This document shows, one piece after another, positions 30,513-39,734 of a stretch of 57,453 nt of DNA. Positions within the stretch are counted from its first letter, which is position 1; each line of letters begins with the position of its first letter. The notes under the pieces were generated by a model, which saw nothing but the letters and a program-made list of their open reading frames with translations, did not search any database and had not been told where the DNA came from. This stretch comes from a virus, in IMG/VR virus record IMGVR_UViG_3300031576_000049, positions 1 through 57,453 of that record, one strand, 5' to 3'. A program made the position numbers and the translations under genes.

Positions 30513-31469
30513 ATGATTCCGACGGTTGCAAACGTGATGGATGCGGCTCGGTCGCATTTGGGCGACACCGAGATCGCCGGCGGCCAGCTCTGGACGAATG
30601 CGGCGCTACAAACATTCCTCAACCAAGCCTATGGCGAGATGCTGCGGGCGTTCGCGCAGAGTTCCATCGCCCGCATCTACCGTCGGTCTTACTATAATCT
30701 GCCGGCGAACACGTCGTACTTGGCGCCCGCAACCGCGTCAATCACGAACTTTGGCGAACCAGCCGTGCATAGCGGCGTCGCCGAGCGCGCTGTTCGTAAT
30801 ACCTCAACGGTTACTGGCGCGGCGCTGGGCGCTGGGTTCGTCGATTTGACCACGGCGGCACCGCATGCCTTCGTCGCCGGGCAGATTGTGGTGGTGTTCG
30901 GCGTAGCCGGTCTGTCGGATGACGTGAACGACCTGTGGTCGGTTGAGGTGCCTGGCGCGACGATTGTTCGGCTGCTGGGATCGGTCGCGACCGGTGCCTG
31001 GACCTCCGGCGGCACTGTCAGCGACTCGGCCGAGGAGTTCGTCGATTTGGACGCGGTGGCGACAATCGATTCCTGGCCGAATGCGCCGGTGGCCGCCCTC
31101 GGCCGGTACGCTTGGCTGGGCGACGCCTTCCGGTTCTGGCCAGCGGCGACTGTGCGGCAGATTCGGCTGACGTACTCTCTGTCGGCGAATGCACCGTCCA
31201 CCGGGTCGCTGGCGGTGGACGATTCGCGGGACTTTCTGGCGGCGCGCGCCGCCGCGCTGGCTGCTGGCTCCGGCGGCGCCCGGGGCCGGGCCGGCGAGCT
31301 GAACATTCTGGCGATGGGCAATCCCGGCGGCCTGGTTGGCGAGGCTTCGGCCGGAGCTATCGGCGAACTAGTGCGTCTCGGCGTCAAGACGATGCAGCGG
31401 AACCGGTTTGTGACCCGGCGCTATCGGCCGAAACGCAATGTTGGACCGTTCTTCCCGTATCAGTATTAG
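30513..31469 (+). CDS. Head-tail adaptor/connector-like protein
   Basis: This 318-aa protein opens with MIPTVANVMDAARSHLGDTE, then LWTNAALQTFLNQAYGEMLR and YRRSYYNLPANTSYLAPATA. That is the helix-then-beta pattern of proteins that dock below the portal in P22-like and related phages. Later parts have Ala-rich helices (DFLAARAAALAAGSGG). It is placed after coat and before tail proteins, as adaptors usually are. The call rests on position and pattern, not on a catalytic signature. Confidence 0.5.
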   Translation: MIPTVANVMDAARSHLGDTEIAGGQLWTNAALQTFLNQAYGEMLRAFAQSSIARIYRRSYYNLPANTSYLAPATASITNFGEPAVHSGVAERAVRNTSTVTGAALGAGFVDLTTAAPHAFVAGQIVVVFGVAGLSDDVNDLWSVEVPGATIVRLLGSVATGAWTSGGTVSDSAEEFVDLDAVATIDSWPNAPVAALGRYAWLGDAFRFWPAATVRQIRLTYSLSANAPSTGSLAVDDSRDFLAARAAALAAGSGGARGRAGELNILAMGNPGGLVGEASAGAIGELVRLGVKTMQRNRFVTRRYRPKRNVGPFFPYQY

Positions 31470-31525
31470 GAAGGCCATAAGCCTTCCCCAGGGCGACGCG
31501 GGCGTCGCCAGGAGGTTGAACTCAG

Positions 31526-31954
31526 ATGCCACTCGGTTATCACTACACGCTGGGACTTTTGAGCGCGCAGTATACGATGCAGGCGAACGCGTCGCTCGCC
31601 GATCAGGTTTTCTTCGGGCCGGTGCCTGACGGGATGCTGCTAGAGGTGCTGGCGATCCAACAGATTCATTCCATCCTGGGCACCGACGCCGGGGCTGTCA
31701 ACCTACAGGTGACCAAGGATACCGGCACGAATGCGCCGGGGGCCGGCACGAATCTGCTGACGAACAACTCCGACGCTGGCTTCGACCTGAAGGCCGCCGT
31801 CAACACGCGCCAGAAAGGTCTGCTGGCAGCCTCACAGGATTCTCTGACGCTGCGCGCCGGCGATCGGCTGGCGGTCGATTTCGCTGGCGTGCTTACCGCC
31901 GTCGCCGGCGTTCAGGTATTCGTCGTTATGGCTGTTCTGCCGACCGGCGCGTGA
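31526..31954 (+). CDS. Small beta-rich virion protein (decoration-like)
   Basis: This 142-aa protein is rich in Ala, Gly, Thr and Leu. It reads SLADQVFFGPVPDGMLLEVL, then VNLQVTKDTGTNAPGAGTNL and KGLLAASQDSLTLRAGDRLA. Such compact beta sandwiches serve as head decoration or tail collar proteins in many phages. AGGAGG precedes the ATG. The gap before it (31470-31525) contains two 7-bp hairpins (GGAAGGC/GCCTTCC and GGCGACG/CGTCGCC). Confidence 0.55.
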   Translation: MPLGYHYTLGLLSAQYTMQANASLADQVFFGPVPDGMLLEVLAIQQIHSILGTDAGAVNLQVTKDTGTNAPGAGTNLLTNNSDAGFDLKAAVNTRQKGLLAASQDSLTLRAGDRLAVDFAGVLTAVAGVQVFVVMAVLPTGA

Positions 31955-32027
31955 TCCCCAATGAACAGGCCGTGCGAAGGCTGGCTTGCGGACGGTTCCG
32001 TGTTGGCCGCGCCCGAGGTGACCTGCC

Positions 32028-34016
32028 ATGAGCCTGATTCCAGACTGGCAGAGCGCTGAACTCAGTGAGTTTCCCGGCCCTAACCTGCTGGTCGATGAGG
32101 AAGACGCCCGCTCGGCGCTTCTCGCCCTGAACACCGAGTACCTGCCAGGCCAGATGCGGACCCGCGCCGGGTTCACTGGCGCCTTCGGATCCATCCTCGA
32201 AGGCGGCCCCGTCACCACCATGTATAACTGGTTGCAGTCGCTGTTCAACCGGCTGCTTACATTGGAGTCTCGATCGACGGTATTCACCATCGATCTGAAT
32301 TCACCCTTTGTGAAGGCGACGGTCGTGCCAGCCATCACCGCCGAAGGCATGGTATGTGCGCCCGCGGGCAGCCGAATCTATATGGCGTTTTTCAAGGCGA
32401 ACGGTTTGGGCGCGACTGAGACGCGCATTTGGGATGGCTTGTTCGACAACGCCGTACCCAGGGTCGAAAAAGCCTTTACCTGCCCGCCGACGGCGGCGGA
32501 ATTCACCGTCGTCGTGACCGAGCCGGTCGCTGGCGTCGTCTCTAAAGGCGTCCATAAGTTCGGCTTCGTGTTCACCACGAAGAATGGCCACCAACTCAGG
32601 CCCGCGCCGAATGCCGGTTCCGTCGGCCTTACAGGCTTTCAGCCTGTATCTTTCACCGCCGCCGGCGCCAAACAGTTGGTGTTGACCCTGACGCCGGTGT
32701 TCGCGACGGGCCAGTGGCCAGCCTACCTCGATAAGGTTGCGCCGATCATGACGACGGTGCAGAATCCGAACCGGTATTTCTTCGTGCCGGGCGCAGAAGT
32801 CACCGTTCCGGCCAACAGCCCGCTGACCGTGCCAATCACGATCAACATCGACGACGTGACCTTAGCTTCGACCGGGACGGATGCGACGCCGTGGTTTTCG
32901 ATTGCTTGCCAGACCGATCTGGGAGCGCAATTCTTCCCGCACTTCGTCTTCGAGTATTCCAACCGCATGGGATACATCGTGGATGTGTTCGATTCGGCGG
33001 TCGTCAACACGATCAGCGAAATCTTCTTCAGCGAGCCCTACAACTACCAGTTCATCACGTCGGACCAGCATAGGGTGCGGCTGCCCGGCGCCCGGCGCTG
33101 CGTGGCCGCTTTCGTTCTGGGCAACGTCGCGTATTTGGTCGGCCCAAACTGGACCTACGCCATGTCAGATAACACGCTGACCCCGGTCGAATGGGTGCCG
33201 CCACAGTTGATTGACGGCTCGATCGGCACGCTCTCGCCGAAGGGCGTCACCGTGAACGCGGCCAAGGGCATCGCCTGGATCTGCGATCAGGCCGGGCTGT
33301 ATTGGTTTGCCGGCGGGGCCTACCCGCGCCTGCCGATTTCCTACAACCAGACGCCGGACTGGCAGCGGATTAATTGGGCGGCCTCGGCCGCCGCCGTGCA
33401 AGTCGTCGATGAGTCCACCCGCAAACGGGTTCGAGTGATGGCGCCGCTGGACGGTGCGACCTCGCCGACCCATATCATGACGTGGGACTACACAGAGGGC
33501 CTGGAAAACGCGAAATATTCGCTCGATAGCATCGCCGCTTCGGTGTTTGCGCCTGGCCCCGGCGCGATTGAGGTTGTGTTGAACCAAACGTCAAAAGAGC
33601 TGGAGCTTTGGGTGTCGCGCGCGGCGACGGGCAAAATCCTGCGCCAGAAACACGAGCCGACCGACGCCGTCGCCACCCTGTATAACGACGACACCGCGGC
33701 GATCGACAACAAGTATAAGACGCCGGCGATCCCGGCGGTCTTTCATGCGCCCGTCCAACACCATGGCGGGCACTTCCGGGTACGCGGTTCCGGCTCCATC
33801 CCGCTTACGGCCTTCTCCTACGACCAGACGCGGTCTCGGGCGATGGCCCCGATCACTGCCTCCGCCGCGCCGGGCCGCGACTACCTCCGCTTTCTGGATA
33901 TGCAGTCAGAAGCCGTCAGGTACCTGGTGACGAACGGGAATGTCGCCGACGCCTATTTTATTCTGAGCCGCATCGTCGGATACTTCTCGCCCTGGATGAC
34001 GCAGAGGGTGGCCTGA
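32028..34016 (+). CDS. Tail tube/nozzle-like structural protein
   Basis: This 662-aa protein starts SLIPDWQSAELSEFPGPNLL, then ALLALNTEYLPGQMRTRAGF. Phage tail nozzle or stabilisation proteins often begin with a similar stretch about parameters and a reference surface. The remainder is beta-strand rich (FTTKNGHQLRPAP, YNYQFITSDQHRVRLPGARR, LVGPNWTYAMSDN), suggesting propeller-like repeats. In short-tailed phages such a protein extends the tail tube below the adaptor. Its stop overlaps the next ATG (TGATG). Confidence 0.55.
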   Translation: MSLIPDWQSAELSEFPGPNLLVDEEDARSALLALNTEYLPGQMRTRAGFTGAFGSILEGGPVTTMYNWLQSLFNRLLTLESRSTVFTIDLNSPFVKATVVPAITAEGMVCAPAGSRIYMAFFKANGLGATETRIWDGLFDNAVPRVEKAFTCPPTAAEFTVVVTEPVAGVVSKGVHKFGFVFTTKNGHQLRPAPNAGSVGLTGFQPVSFTAAGAKQLVLTLTPVFATGQWPAYLDKVAPIMTTVQNPNRYFFVPGAEVTVPANSPLTVPITINIDDVTLASTGTDATPWFSIACQTDLGAQFFPHFVFEYSNRMGYIVDVFDSAVVNTISEIFFSEPYNYQFITSDQHRVRLPGARRCVAAFVLGNVAYLVGPNWTYAMSDNTLTPVEWVPPQLIDGSIGTLSPKGVTVNAAKGIAWICDQAGLYWFAGGAYPRLPISYNQTPDWQRINWAASAAAVQVVDESTRKRVRVMAPLDGATSPTHIMTWDYTEGLENAKYSLDSIAASVFAPGPGAIEVVLNQTSKELELWVSRAATGKILRQKHEPTDAVATLYNDDTAAIDNKYKTPAIPAVFHAPVQHHGGHFRVRGSGSIPLTAFSYDQTRSRAMAPITASAAPGRDYLRFLDMQSEAVRYLVTNGNVADAYFILSRIVGYFSPWMTQRVA

Positions 34017-34309
34017 TGCCGGCCGAGGGGTGGACCGCCGCTGTTGGCGCGCTCTTCGTCGCCCTGCTGGTGCTGGTGCTGAAGTGGCTGGTCGAGGTTC
34101 GTTCCGTGCTGGCCACGCATCGGGCGGAGCTTTCGGCCATTCAGGGATGGATCACGCGGCACGAGGCCACAGTCGAGCGGCAGGTGGCGATCTTCACGGA
34201 ATTTCAGAACCGCTCCGCCGCCATGGACGCCAAGCTCGACGGGTTGCTCGCGCGCGTTGATCGGCTCTCGGAGCGGGTGGCGCGGTCCTTGGCGGACGGC
34301 GACAGGTAA
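34016..34309 (+). CDS. Membrane-anchored coiled-coil protein
   Basis: The 97-aa product has one transmembrane helix (WTAAVGALFVALLVLVLKWL, residues 6-25). A long predicted coiled coil follows (VRSVLATHRAELSAIQGWIT through RLSERVARS). This layout is like spanin or holin-accessory proteins, but here it lies within tail genes. It overlaps the tail protein by TGATG. Confidence 0.6.
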   Translation: MPAEGWTAAVGALFVALLVLVLKWLVEVRSVLATHRAELSAIQGWITRHEATVERQVAIFTEFQNRSAAMDAKLDGLLARVDRLSERVARSLADGDR

Positions 34310-34324
34310 TAATGGCGACGGCGA

Positions 34325-34927
34325 ATGCCGATTTTCGATCCATGCAAGGTACCGAAACTAAATATCCGGCCGCAAATCCAGCGGTTAAAGGCCTCTGGCG
34401 ACAAGCAGCTCGTCGATTCCGGCATCTCCTTCGAGCAGATCAACGATGTAATCGACAAGATGCGGGAGTTGCTGTGTCGATTGGAGGCGGCACCAACCTT
34501 CTTCGACAAGGCTACCTTCGGCATCAAGGGTGCGGTGACCGTCGGCCTGAAGGCGCCGCACTACCACGTTGGGCCGTTCGCGTGGTCGCCCACCTACGCG
34601 ACCATCAACGCGGCTGTTCCGTCCACAGCGGGCGACGTGACGGTCGATGTGCAGTATATCTTGCCAGGCCTGGATCCGGCGGTCTCGACGAATTGGATTT
34701 CGATCTTCAGTACCATCCGGCTGGTGGCACCGGCCAATACGCAGTTATTGCAACGGCAGGATGTTTTTGCGTCCCTGCCGTCGCCGGCCTTCGACGTGGA
34801 AGGCATGATGCGGGTGGAGGTAATCACTGCCGGAACAGGCGCGGCGGACGTCGAGATCAACGTCTACGGGCTGATCGCCGGTCTGGATCTGGGCCCGCCG
34901 GCGCGGTTTACCGGGATCATTCCATGA
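34325..34927 (+). CDS. Structural hypothetical protein, 200 aa
   Basis: A helical N-terminal third (FEQINDVIDKMRELLCRLEA) is followed by a beta sandwich (FGIKGAVTVGLKAPHYHVGP, TVDVQYILPGLD, FDVEGMMRVEVITAGTGAAD). The helix-then-jellyroll layout resembles trimeric tail or head fibres with a short stem. I cannot name the family. It directly precedes two duplicated tail genes. Confidence 0.5.
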   Translation: MPIFDPCKVPKLNIRPQIQRLKASGDKQLVDSGISFEQINDVIDKMRELLCRLEAAPTFFDKATFGIKGAVTVGLKAPHYHVGPFAWSPTYATINAAVPSTAGDVTVDVQYILPGLDPAVSTNWISIFSTIRLVAPANTQLLQRQDVFASLPSPAFDVEGMMRVEVITAGTGAADVEINVYGLIAGLDLGPPARFTGIIP

Positions 34928-34959
34928 GCGCGGTGCGCATCGGCCGTCAAAAGTGATCC

Positions 34960-35835
34960 ATGGGATGGTTTCAGTTTCAGCCGAACCAAATGGACCGGAC
35001 GTACCCGGCGACGACCAAGCAGGAGATTGTCACGGCGTTTGAATCAGCGCTCTCTGGCGTGGGCGGTGCGGGCTGGACGGTCATATCCGGCGTAGGATCG
35101 GCGGACGTGAAAATGCAGTCCCAACTGGGCGCGCCTTCCGGATTGCAATGCCGTGTCCGGGCGCGGGACCCCGGCGTCTCGGCGACCACGCGCATCACGT
35201 TTATGAACACGGGGGAATCGAAGGTTTCGACCGAGTTATTTCTGCTGCCAGGTCTTGCCCAATCAATCCGCATCGTGGCCGGCGGACATCAGTTGTTCGC
35301 GTTCTTTCCAGGCGATCTGTCGGCCCGCAAGTTCGTCTGCGGCGGTGTGCCGTACCTCGATCCTTGGCAGGTGCCGCTCTATAACGAGGCGGTCTGGTGC
35401 CACGGCAACGCCGAATCCGACAGCGATGTAACCCGGCGGAACTCCTTTCGCACTGGGCCGGCCGTCGTCGATAACGCCCAAAACGTCTGGCAACTGTGGA
35501 TGGGCGTCGCCTACACCGGTAGTGGTGTCGCTTACGGCCAGCGACTGATCGCGCCGATGGGCCTGATGACGCAGAACCCAGACAACCACTATGGCCGGTA
35601 TTTTGCTGATGGCTCGGCGTTCAAATCGCCGGCGCAGATCGCCTGGGGCGCCGTTTCGGGTGACACAGACTCGCAGATTCGTGGCTGGCTGTGGGGCGCA
35701 GCTGTCATCGCCAAACTGATTTCTGCGGAGCACATGACCGACTTCGAGGGCCGCCGTTGGGTGAATGTGATGCAGTGGGACGCAGGCGTCGGCGCGAACA
35801 CGCGGATCTCGGGCCTGTATCTGGCGGTCAATTGA
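34960..35835 (+). CDS. Tail protein, tandem paralogue 1
   Basis: This 291-aa protein shares most of its length with the next gene: FQFQPNQMDRTYPATTKQEI, VTAFESALSG, GWTVISGVGSADVKMQSQLG, and QNPDNHYGRYFADGSAFKSP. It is beta-rich with several conserved Trp. The two genes lie side by side in the tail region, so they are probably receptor-facing or tail-tip proteins that arose by duplication. No enzyme motif is visible. Confidence 0.6.
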   Translation: MGWFQFQPNQMDRTYPATTKQEIVTAFESALSGVGGAGWTVISGVGSADVKMQSQLGAPSGLQCRVRARDPGVSATTRITFMNTGESKVSTELFLLPGLAQSIRIVAGGHQLFAFFPGDLSARKFVCGGVPYLDPWQVPLYNEAVWCHGNAESDSDVTRRNSFRTGPAVVDNAQNVWQLWMGVAYTGSGVAYGQRLIAPMGLMTQNPDNHYGRYFADGSAFKSPAQIAWGAVSGDTDSQIRGWLWGAAVIAKLISAEHMTDFEGRRWVNVMQWDAGVGANTRISGLYLAVN

Positions 35836-35859
35836 GTGCGCCCTGAAGAAGGGTGCGTA

Positions 35860-35878
35860 GATCAACCGGAGGTTGATC
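35860..35878 (+). promoter_or_regulatory. Hairpin enclosing the ribosome-binding site
   Basis: GATCAACC (35860-35867), loop GGA, then GGTTGATC (35871-35878) form a perfect 8-bp stem. The GGAGG ribosome-binding site spans the loop and right arm, and ATG 35880 follows after one base. The stem should hold down translation unless melted. Confidence 0.7.
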
Positions 35879-35879
35879 C

Positions 35880-36761
35880 ATGCCAGGCTTCCAATATCAA
35901 CCGAACCAAGTCGACCGAACATTTGCCGCCACCACGCGCCAGGAAATCGTGACCGCCTTCGAGTCGGCGTTGGCGTCAGGCGTACCCAACGCCGGGTGGA
36001 CGATCATCTCGGGCGGCGGCACCGCCGACGTGAAGATGGAGTCGCAGGCCGGCGCGCCGAGCGGTCTGAAAATGCGCCTGCGAGCGCGCGACACTGGTTC
36101 CGGCAATTCCGCGCAGATCAGCGTGATGGACGTGACGGAGACGTATGTGAGCCAAGCGTTCTTTCTGCTGCCGGGCGCGGCGCAGAATATCCGCATCGTG
36201 GCCGGCGGCTACCAGGTGTGCGCATTGTTCCCCGGCGACACCTCAGCCCGCAAGTTCTTCATGTGTGGTGTGCCCTATCTCGAACCCTTCCTGGTGACGT
36301 ATGGGATTACCCAATCCATCTGGGCGCACGCCAACTCGAATAGCGATACTGACGTGACAACGCGCAACTCCTTCCGAACGTTGCCGTCGTTGACCGACGG
36401 TGGAACGACGACCGCTTGGCAACTCTTCATGGGCAACGCTTGGGGCGGGAATGGTGCCGCTATCGGCCAGCGACTGATCGCGCCCGCCGGCCTATTTACA
36501 CAGAACCCGAACAACAGCTATGGCCGGTTCTTCGTCGATGGCAGCGCCATGAAGACGCCGCCTTACATCGCTTGGGCGCGGGTCACCGGCGAGGATGACT
36601 CCTACATCATGGGGCTGCTGTGGGGCGCAGCGCTGATCAGCGACACCGCACCCGCTGAGGATCCCTCCAGCTTTGACGGCCACACCTGGATCAATGTCAT
36701 GGTGTACCAGACCGCAAGCACGACGAACCGGCGCTCATCGCTGTACTTGGCAACGAACTGA
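35880..36761 (+). CDS. Tail protein, tandem paralogue 2
   Basis: The 293-aa product is a paralogue of 34960-35835: FQYQPNQVDRTFAATTRQEI, VTAFESALAS, GWTIISGGGTADVKMESQAG, QNPNNSYGRFFVDGSAMKTP. The two differ most in loop regions, as expected for surface-exposed tail parts. Having two copies may allow a mixed ring or two receptors. The upstream hairpin suggests separate control of the second copy. Confidence 0.6.
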   Translation: MPGFQYQPNQVDRTFAATTRQEIVTAFESALASGVPNAGWTIISGGGTADVKMESQAGAPSGLKMRLRARDTGSGNSAQISVMDVTETYVSQAFFLLPGAAQNIRIVAGGYQVCALFPGDTSARKFFMCGVPYLEPFLVTYGITQSIWAHANSNSDTDVTTRNSFRTLPSLTDGGTTTAWQLFMGNAWGGNGAAIGQRLIAPAGLFTQNPNNSYGRFFVDGSAMKTPPYIAWARVTGEDDSYIMGLLWGAALISDTAPAEDPSSFDGHTWINVMVYQTASTTNRRSSLYLATN

Positions 36762-37057
36762 TGGCCATAACCACGAGGAAGGTTGTAATCAACGAGGCGA
36801 ACCGGGACTTTACGCCCGCGCCAAAGGTCAAGATTGAGCTCTACCGCCTGGACGGCGATCTGCGGGGGATTGACCCGGCCATCACGGCGACTTATGATAC
36901 AACCAAGACGGCCAGAGGCTGGGGCGACTATGGCCGCTGGCTCCAGAGGGAAGCGTTGAACTTTGACGCCATTGTCGGAACGCTGCGCGTGAAGTCCGAC
37001 GCCGTTGAGGATGAGTGCTTGGCGGCGGCGGCCGGGGAGTTCTTCTATGCCTATTGA
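36761..37057 (+). CDS. Hypothetical protein, 98 aa
   Basis: This small protein reads AITTRKVVINEANRDFTPAP, then KVKIELYRLDGDLRGIDPAI and GDYGRWLQREALNFDAIVGT. It has a beta-strand N-terminus and a helical end. It starts on the last base of the previous gene's stop. I do not recognise it. It may be a tail assembly factor. Confidence 0.55.
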   Translation: MAITTRKVVINEANRDFTPAPKVKIELYRLDGDLRGIDPAITATYDTTKTARGWGDYGRWLQREALNFDAIVGTLRVKSDAVEDECLAAAAGEFFYAY

Positions 37058-37069
37058 GGGGCGGCAGCC

Positions 37070-37420
37070 ATGTTCGGCCCCATAGTGGCGGCCCTGCTGC
37101 CGGCTGTTCCAGGCCTGATCAATCTGGTCGAGGGCCTGTTCCGGTCCAAGGACAACGCGAAAACGGGCGACACCAAGATGGATGCTGTGGTGCTGGCCCT
37201 GCGCGGCGTTCTTGAGAAAATGGTCGCCACCGGTCAGATCGTTGGCCAGCCCTCTGATGATGCTCTACGCGCTTTGACCGAGACTGTCCTTACGCAGATG
37301 CGGGCCTCTGGTCAGTTGGGGGCTTCGCTGCCTGCGTCGATTGGTGGGGTGGCGGCCCGCCCTGGCCCGCACTTGTATTTGGTGCGAGGCGACGTGACCG
37401 AGTTGGCGGCGGTAGAATAG
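37070..37420 (+). CDS. Hypothetical protein with N-terminal hydrophobic helix
   Basis: The 116-aa protein opens with FGPIVAALLPAVPGLINLVE, a hydrophobic helix that could touch a membrane. A helical bundle follows (DAVVLALRGVLEKMVATGQI, ALRALTETVLTQMRASGQ) and ends in a beta turn. GAGGGGCGG precedes the ATG. It resembles small proteins around tail and holin genes but has no diagnostic motif. Confidence 0.5.
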   Translation: MFGPIVAALLPAVPGLINLVEGLFRSKDNAKTGDTKMDAVVLALRGVLEKMVATGQIVGQPSDDALRALTETVLTQMRASGQLGASLPASIGGVAARPGPHLYLVRGDVTELAAVE

Positions 37421-37448
37421 AGGCGATGCATCGGAAGATGAGGCTGAA

Positions 37449-39593
37449 ATGGCCGCGCCCTTGACCTACCGGCCGGCGGATCCTCACCCCGGCCATGGAC
37501 TGGCGAGGCTGCCTCCGTCACGCGCCGTTGAAGCGTCGCCTGCCGGTCCGCCGTCGGGTGTTGGCCCGCCTTTGAGTTTCGATCCCAAGGATCCTCGCGC
37601 CATGATCGCCGGCGAGTACGGCCGCGCCGTTGATTGGTTCAACCGCTGGGACGCGTCGCTCGCCGACCTGCCCTACCAGGAATTGGAGGAAATGTACCGG
37701 GCCGGATCTGATGCGGCTTGGCAGGAACTCCAGCGCCGGGGCTTCGGTTATACGCCGGAGGAATTCGAGAACATCGTTCGCGAGCAGGAAATCCGCGATC
37801 TCCAACTTACGCCCGAGGAAGCCGGCGCCGCCTACCTGACGCCGGAAGAGTGGGCGGCCATCGAGGGCGATCCAGCCAGGGCGTGGGAATACTATCAGCC
37901 TGAAGTCCTCCGCAGTCTGGACACGGAATCACAGGAACGCCTGCGCCAGATTTTGGGCGTCAGCCGCGAATCCATGGACGAAGTTCTTTCGACCATGACG
38001 GGCCGGTATTATGGCGCCATCCCGGTTGACAAATTAGGCTTGACCGCCCGCTTTCAGGAGAAGTTCCCAGTCACCGACGAAGAAGTCGCCAAAATGGTCG
38101 AAGGTGCCGCCCGCGACGTGCGGATGCGCTACCAGACGGCGATCGACGATATGGTGCGCCGGGCGGCCGCGGCTGGCAATGTCTCGCCAATGGCGGTTGC
38201 CGCCGGCCGGGCGCGACTGGAATCGCAGGCCGCCGCCGACGCCGCCGACGCCATGAATTCAGCCTTAGTTCGCGCCCGCCGGGAGCAGCGTATGGCCGAA
38301 GCTGGGTTGGAGGAAATGCGACTCGGTACCGAACGCGACATCTCCGGCCGGTTGATTGGCGCTGCCCGCGAGTTGGGCGAGGCCGGATTAGGCACAGAAC
38401 GGTTTTTGACGGGCGCCGGCCTGGGGACGGAAGAGAATATCGCCAACCGATCGATGCGGTTAGGTGAATTCTTGCAAACCACCGGCATGGAGCAGGCGCG
38501 CTGGCAGGATGAAACCGAAGTCCGCCGCGCCATGATGTTGGGCATGAACCGCCAGGAAGCCGAGCGGTACGTCCAGGGCCAGCGCTATGGCCGGGGCCTA
38601 CAGGCCACCGAACTCTTGAGCCGCCGGTACCAGACGGCAGCCGACGCCCGCCGACAGGAGGAGACCGCTTTCCGCCAATACCTTCAGCAGCAGGAGCAGT
38701 ATTATGGCAAGCAGTTCGACCAGGCAACCCAGAACCGGCTGCGGGGCGCGGGAATCAGTTTCGACGCCGCCGGCAAGATGGTCGATTCCGCCGCCAACTA
38801 CGATCTGATGCGCCGGTATTTCCCGCAACTTTGGGAACGCATCGCTGGGGCCGTCATCGGGGCCTTGCCGTCGGCCGTGGATCTGATTCGGCGGCGTCGG
38901 CGACGGCCACCGCGTGGAGCGCCGCCTGAAGATGGCGGGACTCAGCCGACAGGGCGAGCGCCAGCGCCGTCAGGCGGTCAGACCCCACCATCAACAACCC
39001 TAGAGGAACCACCTCCATACTTTGATCCCTATGACTACGAGCCGGCACCCTACGAGTTTCCAGAAGGGCCTACCGACATCGACGTAGGCGGCCATCAAGG
39101 GCCGGATGCTTATGAGTTGCCCGGGTATGAACAGCCGGAAATGCCGCCGTATGAGGACGTTACCAGCACGTGGGAGCCTTTGCCGCCAGGTTCGCCCGAC
39201 CCTTGGGAAGGGCCATCCATAGAGCCGGACAACGAGTTCGACTATGAAATACCGTGGAACTACGACTTTGGAACTTCCGAGGGACCCTCATGGACGGGCG
39301 GGGATTACGGCTATTGGGGACCATATGACGGCAATAACCAGCCGCCTGACGAACTTCCCTATGGTTGGTTTGCGCATGGTGGCATCATTACCCGACCGAC
39401 CCTTGCCGTCGTGGGCGAAGCTGGGCCGGAGGCCATTATTCCCCTGGCTAATCCCAGGATAAGCACAGATGATAGTTACGTTGCAGCCCAGCGTGAGCGG
39501 GTTCGGCGACAACCACGGCGGCGGAGGCGGTTTTTTGACGTGAGCGACCGGGTGAATCCAACCTCCGAATCGACCACGCGGTATCTGGATTAG
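37449..39593 (+). CDS. Virion protein with tape-measure-type C-terminal motif
   Basis: This 714-aa protein has a long helical middle (about residues 150-460, rich in Ala, Arg, Glu, Gln) with a repeat-like LGTERDISGRL / LGTERFLTGAGLGTE region. A Pro/Tyr/Asp low-complexity part follows. Near residue 640 is GGIITRPTLAVVGEAGPEAI, a motif commonly found at the end of phage tape-measure proteins. It is followed by a basic tail. The motif suggests a tape-measure or internal tail role. The length is short for a long-tail ruler, so the tail type stays open. Confidence 0.55.
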   Translation: MAAPLTYRPADPHPGHGLARLPPSRAVEASPAGPPSGVGPPLSFDPKDPRAMIAGEYGRAVDWFNRWDASLADLPYQELEEMYRAGSDAAWQELQRRGFGYTPEEFENIVREQEIRDLQLTPEEAGAAYLTPEEWAAIEGDPARAWEYYQPEVLRSLDTESQERLRQILGVSRESMDEVLSTMTGRYYGAIPVDKLGLTARFQEKFPVTDEEVAKMVEGAARDVRMRYQTAIDDMVRRAAAAGNVSPMAVAAGRARLESQAAADAADAMNSALVRARREQRMAEAGLEEMRLGTERDISGRLIGAARELGEAGLGTERFLTGAGLGTEENIANRSMRLGEFLQTTGMEQARWQDETEVRRAMMLGMNRQEAERYVQGQRYGRGLQATELLSRRYQTAADARRQEETAFRQYLQQQEQYYGKQFDQATQNRLRGAGISFDAAGKMVDSAANYDLMRRYFPQLWERIAGAVIGALPSAVDLIRRRRRRPPRGAPPEDGGTQPTGRAPAPSGGQTPPSTTLEEPPPYFDPYDYEPAPYEFPEGPTDIDVGGHQGPDAYELPGYEQPEMPPYEDVTSTWEPLPPGSPDPWEGPSIEPDNEFDYEIPWNYDFGTSEGPSWTGGDYGYWGPYDGNNQPPDELPYGWFAHGGIITRPTLAVVGEAGPEAIIPLANPRISTDDSYVAAQRERVRRQPRRRRRFFDVSDRVNPTSESTTRYLD

Positions 39594-39734
39594 GCAGGCC
39601 GCGCCAGAATGCCTGATGAAGGCCTCCAACGCCACGCAGGAACGCATTCCAGGGGCTTGCCTATGGTTTGGGCTGGCGATCTGGGGCGCGGACGCTTCCA
39701 AGGCTAATGGCGGTGACATGATGGTGGTGACACG

